This document shows, piece by piece, positions 58,694-64,000 of a DNA stretch of 64,000 nucleotides. The notes under the pieces were generated by a model. It was not told where the DNA came from and did no database searches. It saw nothing but the letters and a program-made list of their open reading frames with translations. Within the stretch, counting starts at the first letter, position 1, and the number at the start of each line of letters is the position of its first letter. Source of the DNA: Hirsutella rhossiliensis (Eukaryota > Ascomycota > Sordariomycetes > Hypocreales > Ophiocordycipitaceae). Where the stretch lies: NCBI RefSeq assembly GCF_020360975.1, contig NW_025408679.1, forward strand, positions 1,054,001 to 1,118,000, written 5' to 3'. The position numbers and the translations under genes were made by a program.

Positions 58694-61600
58694 GCTTAGT
58701 TTAGTTTAGTTTAGTATATTTTCCGTCTAGTAACTTTTAGTCGCTTAGGTCTCCGTAAGGGAGTATAGGACGTGCTAAGCTAGTAGGTATCTATATACTA
58801 TATATCGTATACCTTACTTACTATCTAGTATTTTATTAGCTTAACGGCGCTTATAATAAACCTATTACCTATTAGCGGGACGTCTAAGTATAAAGAGAAA
58901 GCTATACTATAGTTAGATTAGCTAATTTGCTTTTAGGGCCTTATAGCCCTTAATAACCTCGGCGATTATATAGTCGCGAGACCTTAACGCTGCCTAAGAT
59001 CGGAGTAGGTAATAGAAAGAATTAAGAGGAAAAGGTAAGGTAAGAGAGGAGAATAATAACCGTCTAGTAGTATAGGTAGATCCCTTTAAAGAAGGAGCTC
59101 GCTTTTACTAGCCTAACGAATTTATTAAAGTCCTTACTAATTACGCGGCTAATAGCTATAGGCGGTAAAGGTATAAGCTATATATAATACTATAGCGTAA
59201 CCTTTTTATAGTAAAAGATATATACTAGCTCTTTTCGTTATCTATATAAGTATATTAGTTATATATTATCGTAACTAACCCTTTTATAGTAGTTAGTAAA
59301 ATCCCTATAATAGGTTCTTACTATAAGTAAGTTATAAAGTAAGGGCTAAGAGAGCGCTAATTTTAATAGATAGCTAGTTATAGCTTTAAGCCTTAGGTCT
59401 CTATATTGCTCCGGTATAAAAGCTTCTTACTAGGCCTTAAAAGCCTCTTTTAGCTACTATTAAGTAATCTTTTATAGGTATACTAGCATTAGGACGTTAT
59501 TAGCGGGTTCTAATAGTAATACTCCTACCTTTACTAGATTATTAGCCTCCTTATTACCTAGGATATTAGTATAGCTAGGGATCTAATAGACCTTTATAGC
59601 TTTATATTTTTACGCTAAAGATTAAAACTTAAGGAAGACCTCTTATAAGGAGTCGTTCGGCGTGCCCTATAAGTATATTACGGTCGCGAGGTTATCGAGG
59701 TAGACTAAGATATAGTTAGTTTCTAGAAGGCTTACTATAGCCTTTAACCCCTTTAATATACCTTTCACCTTAGCGTCGAAAACCTTAGTAGGCCCGAGAC
59801 GGCCCTTATCGCGTAAGATAGTAGATCTATCCTAATAAATAATATAGCTATATCTAGCGTAGCCTTTAATAGAACGGGACCTATTAAAATAGACGACTAG
59901 GGTTTAGGGTAATAGTGCCTAGAGCTAATCGCGAAATTTCTTCGCTATCTTATTTTTCGATATACTTTATAGAAGCATAGTCTACTCTTTAATAAATCCG
60001 CGCTATAGTAAGGCAGGCCTTAAGCAGCTTATTAGTAATTCGTCGGAGCGCTATAGCTTAGTCTAGAAGGGTTTTAGCTGCTTTTAGTACTTTAGCTTAA
60101 TCATTTTATTTATAATAAGGGCTTTTAGCTTTAACGTACGCTTTATAAGCGGATAAGCTTCGTTTAAGGATTTAAGACGTATAGTAAATATAATCCGGCG
60201 CGCCTTAAGTAGTAAAGGGACCGGCGGTATCCCTACCTCCTAGTATAAAATATTCGTTAGTATAGTTCTTTATACTAGTAGGATAGCCCGAAGAGATATA
60301 TAGAGTGCCTTACTTATTTTCTTTACGAGGTGTCCGATCTTAGATAGTCCTTCCTTACCTAGCTTAGCTTAGCGCGGGTACGTAGAACTAGGATACTAGA
60401 CTTCCGCCGCGTAAAAAAGTACTAAAATAACGTAGGCGTAGACCGCTCATCGTATAGTACTTAGTAGAGGACTATACTTAGTATTTATTAGTCTCCTAAG
60501 ATAAAAGGTAACTACTTACGCCTTAGCTATCTATTTCTTAATATAAATCTTAAAAGATAGTATACTATTAAGCTAGACGCTAAGCTAGCGTATTACTCGG
60601 TCTAGCCGTTTCTTAAATTCGCTATAGAGTACTAACAGCGCCGTCTTAGGCGTCGTTCGAAAGAAGTATATTACTTTTATCTTCTTAGGGTCGAAGGAGA
60701 TCCTATTAGCGGCGCCCTATAATATAAGCTTACTTATAAGGTAAGATACTTTAGCGGACGTCTTATCTAAGCTATTACCGATATAGAGAATAGTAGTATC
60801 GTCCGTATAGCCGAAACGCCCTTTTAAGCTGCCCTAGTAGTAGATTAGTTCTATATATAGTAGGAAGAGGATCGAAGAGACTAGCAATCCCTATAGTAGA
60901 CCGCACTAAAATAGCGATAAATCTATTATAATATCTTAGTAGCGGATATATACCGACCTACCTTATATAAACGAGCCGACCTAGCGCGCGAGGTTCGGTA
61001 GCTAGCCTTACTCCTATAAGCGAAGGATTAATCTATTATATAGGACTATATTAAAGGCGCCTTATATATCTAAGGTTATTAATATCGCGACTTACTTATT
61101 AGCGAATGCCTCCTTAATATCGTAAACTAAGGCAGCTATAAGATCTATAGCTAACCTCTTTAGAAGCGCGCTAGCTTATTAAGGGTATAATACACTAAAA
61201 TAGACCGAGGCCTACGCTAGGCGCCGTACGATAAGCCGTTCGAGACCCTTACCGAGATAGGATAAAAGGGAGATAGGGCGCTAAGCGTAGGGTATAAAGA
61301 GATCCCTACGCCCTAGCTTAGTAATTATAACTACTTTTGCTTCTTAAAAGGGCTTTAGATAGTAGCTAATACTAAGGCAGCCTTAATATAGCTAGTAGAT
61401 AAGGCTTCCGATTATATACTAAATAGCGCGTAGTATCTATACTATAATATTATTAAAGCCTAGGGATATATTCCTAGTACGTAAGATAGTATTATAGGTC
61501 TCCTTAATAGAGACCTAATTAGCGAACGGTATTATCGTCCTTACTTTTATAGGAACCTATAGGTCTAGGATATTATCGTTTACTATACGCCGTTCTAGAG

Positions 61601-63227
61601 TAGCCTATTATAAGGCGGTAGCTTTTTCTAGCTATATCTTATATACTTATCTATCTACTTATAAAGGAGGCGCTTAAAACGAGCCTAGAGATTTTAGCTA
61701 GCGGACCGCCTTAAATATAGAGGCGCTATTAGTAAAGTTATCGATTAAGTCGCGCTAGTAAAGGCGTTTTACCTAGCATACTACCTTATAAAACTCTATC
61801 TTAGCTAGCTATACTTCTTAGTCGAAGCTAAGAGGGTAAACTCTCCTTTATACGTAGTAACTAGCCGCCGCCTTTATATATTCTTCGGTCTACTATAGCG
61901 CGCTATATATAGTCTTATAAGTAGGTCGACTAGTAGCTCTAGCTATATACCTAAGAAGGTTTATAAGCGCCGACGTAAGGTCGTTAAGCTTTAATAGAGA
62001 TATAGTAGTAACTAGGATAGCGGCGGCGCTAACCTCTACTAACTTAATAAACCGCTTTAATTCCTTATTAGAGCTAAGACGGATCTTCCTTATTAGAAGA
62101 GGTACCAGAATATACTTTAATAGTATAATACTACGGGTAAAATAGTTAGAACTCGTTACTAAATAGTCCTCGATAATAGCGTCGGCTAGGGGTATATTTA
62201 AGAAGGCGAGATCGACCGTATTACCGTGCGAGTTAGTTAGGACATCGATAGGATTTAGTAAGCTAAGTCGATTATCTAATACCTAAAACGCTATATCTTT
62301 ACCGCGGTCCTCTTAACGAACGGCCTACTAGCTAGGATACTTAGTATTAAAATCACCTATAATAAGATACTTATTTAGCGCGGTCTACTAAAGCAGCGTT
62401 TCTAGGGCCTTATTATAGTTCGGCTCCTAATAGAAATTAACTATAGTAATACCGCTTATAGTAAGCTAAAGAATATTATAGGTCGCTATAGGTCTCCTTT
62501 AATTAGTAATAAGGCTTATAGAGCGCTAGATATATATTATAACTCTTAGATAAGTATCGCGGCTATCTTAGTTAGTAATAAGTAAGAATATATCGTAGGC
62601 CGGATACGTCTTAGTAAGGTATTAGCCGCCTTTAAGTCCTATCTATAGTTCCTATAATAAGATAATATTATATCGCTCTAAATTAGCTAGCGCGAGTATA
62701 GTATTATATGCTAAAGGGATCTTACTTATATTAGCTTAGAAGACTTATAAGGCCCTCCTATCGCTTTTATTATTAAGATAACGGTAATATATTAAGGTAG
62801 CGTTATAAGGCTAGTACGTTATTTCTTTAATAGGACGATAAGGGTAAACTAGTTATTATTACTAGCGTACGCGGCGTTATAGCTATAATAATATAAGGGG
62901 GTAAGGAAGCGTCTCGCTTTAAAGTAGCGCTTTTACTAGAGCTTCTATCCTTTCTAGCTACCTATAACTCTAAAGAACGTAACTAACTTAAATTAGGGCT
63001 TTAATAAGACTACTTAGGCACGTTATAGTTTAGTATCTATCTTTTTTACTACGTAAAGAGCTAAGCTCCCGCCTATCTTACTAGACCCTTCTCCTCTTTT
63101 ATTAGGCGCTATATAATACTATAAACGCGCTTAGGGCGTATAGGGCATTTAAGGTTATTAGCGTAATATAGCTTAAGGTAGTTTATATACTACTTAAGGG
63201 CTACGTACTCTTAGCTATAATAGTTAG
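58694..63227 (-). mobile_element. LINE-C: Tad1-like LINE, 5' end missing, RIP-degraded
   Basis: Same 3' UTR as LINE-B in opposite orientation. Its tail (CTAAA repeats on the minus strand) is at 58,694-58,717. Going right it shows RNase H (about 59.55-59.85 kb), RT with YTDD at 60,798-60,809 (YADD expected) and a PISLLSYLGKG-type block at about 61,240-61,290, then an endonuclease with an intact GDFN at 62,346-62,357. A partial ORF1 zinc-knuckle region lies at about 62.9-63.2 kb. Homology to LINE-B ends at 63,227, where the fifth 568-bp element starts and does not resume beyond it. LINE-B and LINE-C form a large inverted repeat about 12 kb apart. Confidence 0.87.
58810..62900 (-). pseudogene. 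LINE-C ORF2 relic (endonuclease, RT, RNase H)
   Basis: Same domain order as LINE-B ORF2. Catalytic residues are better kept than in the Gypsy relics: GDFN in the endonuclease and DD in the RT survive, but many stops and substitutions remain. ITYRTF and similar stretches are only readable with stops ignored. Limits are approximate. Confidence 0.8.
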
Positions 63228-63796
63228 TATAAGGAACGGTGTTCCTACTATAAATAAAGCAGCTATAATATACTCTCCCGATTATATAAGCTAATAAGTA
63301 GTATATTAATTATAGATAAAATCTAATATTATAGAGTAAGAATTGCTTATTATTTTATATATTATTATATATTAAGCGGGTTGCCGGTTATTATATAATC
63401 GGGAATCGAAGAAATAGAGCTAGCTTAGAATACTAGCTAAGACCTCTTAAGAATACTAGCACGACTAACCTCCTTTAAATATAAATATTAGTAGAACTAA
63501 GACACTTCTTAATATACTCGAGGTATTACTAAATTCCTTAGTCTTAAGGCTATATAATAGCCTAAATCTAGTCCCGAAAGGTTCTTCCGTTTAGCTATAA
63601 TTATCTATATAAGATAGTATGTCCGCTAGTAGATAGATAGAGAATTATTAACTTTAATACCTCTTCTATATACTAATATATTATTAATAAATTCTATTAA
63701 AATTCCTACCTTATACTCCTTCTTCCCCTCTATTATATAGTCTTACGTAATTCCTTAATTTCCTAAAATCCCGCTTTTTACTTATATACCTTTAGA
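63228..63796 (+). mobile_element. 568-bp solo-LTR-like element, copy 5 (569 bp)
   Basis: Fifth copy, one T longer in the GCTTTTT run near its end and ending CCTTTAGA. The flanking 5-mers are GTTAG and GGTTA, which do not match cleanly. It caps the 5' end of LINE-C. Confidence 0.8.
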
Positions 63797-64000
63797 GGTT
63801 ATAAGCCCGGCTTACTCCTTTTAAGCCGGGAAATTAACTACTTATACCTTTAAAATTCCTCGTCGAAATATTTAATTAGAATTCCTTTTAAAATTCCCCT
63901 AGGCTGCTTTTACCTTCCTACGCTCTTAAACTCCCGTCTAAACTTCTCGATCCCTACGAACGAAATAATACCGAATTTATATAAAATAGGTAGATAAAAA
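63797..64000. other. Unassigned right edge
   Basis: RIP-degraded sequence with a hairpin CCCGGCTT (63,806-63,813) and AAGCCGGG (63,823-63,830). No gene is seen. Confidence 0.35.

Noticed and set aside
1..64000. tRNA, rRNA or telomeric repeats
   Set aside because: No cloverleaf-like sequence, no rRNA stretch and no TTAGGG array was seen.

Overview
The window looks like a transposon graveyard from a filamentous ascomycete (Pezizomycotina) that has been heavily mutated by repeat-induced point mutation (RIP). CA and TG dinucleotides are almost absent (none in the first 240 bases) and TA is in large excess, while CG is common. That is the footprint of C-to-T change at CpA on both strands. Every recognisable protein is broken by TAA/TAG codons, mostly at positions where the family has Gln or Trp. 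I found no intact host gene, tRNA or rRNA. Longer open frames occur only in small islands that still carry CA/TG: about 19.15-19.57, 47.34-48.42, 49.14-50.3 and 54.95-55.15 kb.

Layout. 1-6 kb: a Gypsy element on the minus strand running off the left edge, split by a 5'-truncated LINE with an 11-bp target-site duplication (TSD) and by a 568-bp solo-LTR-like element. 6.2-13.6 kb: a second Gypsy on the plus strand. 13.6-16.5 kb: unassigned relic. 16.5-17.24 kb: an LTR/gag piece of a third Gypsy family, followed by the second 568-bp element. 18.4-22.3 kb: two direct repeats of about 0.63 and 0.72 kb around an unidentified core, which holds an unmutated 424-bp LINE tail with a perfect 14-bp TSD. 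22.3-26.8 kb: unidentified repeat, partly shared with 53.9-54.4 kb. 26,829-34,658: a complete Gypsy (minus strand) with 469/470-bp LTRs and the TSD ATTAG. 34.7-36.3 kb: third 568-bp element and a PIF1/Helitron helicase tail interrupted by a complete Fot1/pogo transposon (36,301-38,496). 38.6-40.9 kb: hAT transposase (minus). 41.2-47.0 kb: near full-length Tad1-like LINE (plus). 47.3-48.3 kb: partly unmutated LINE endonuclease fragment (minus). 49.1-53.1 kb: Helitron Rep-helicase (plus) whose 5' part escaped RIP. 53.1-53.8 kb: second hAT fragment (minus). 56.3-58.7 kb: second pogo-type transposase (minus), split by the fourth 568-bp element. 58.7-63.2 kb: second Tad1-like LINE (minus), ending at the fifth 568-bp element.

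There is no host pathway here. The information lies in insertion order and in which pieces escaped mutation. Nesting and TSDs give relative ages, and the spared islands show which pieces were too short, too unique or too recent to be hit. Names of element classes rest on protein motifs read through RIP-induced stops. Family-level names and exact ends need alignment to a repeat library.
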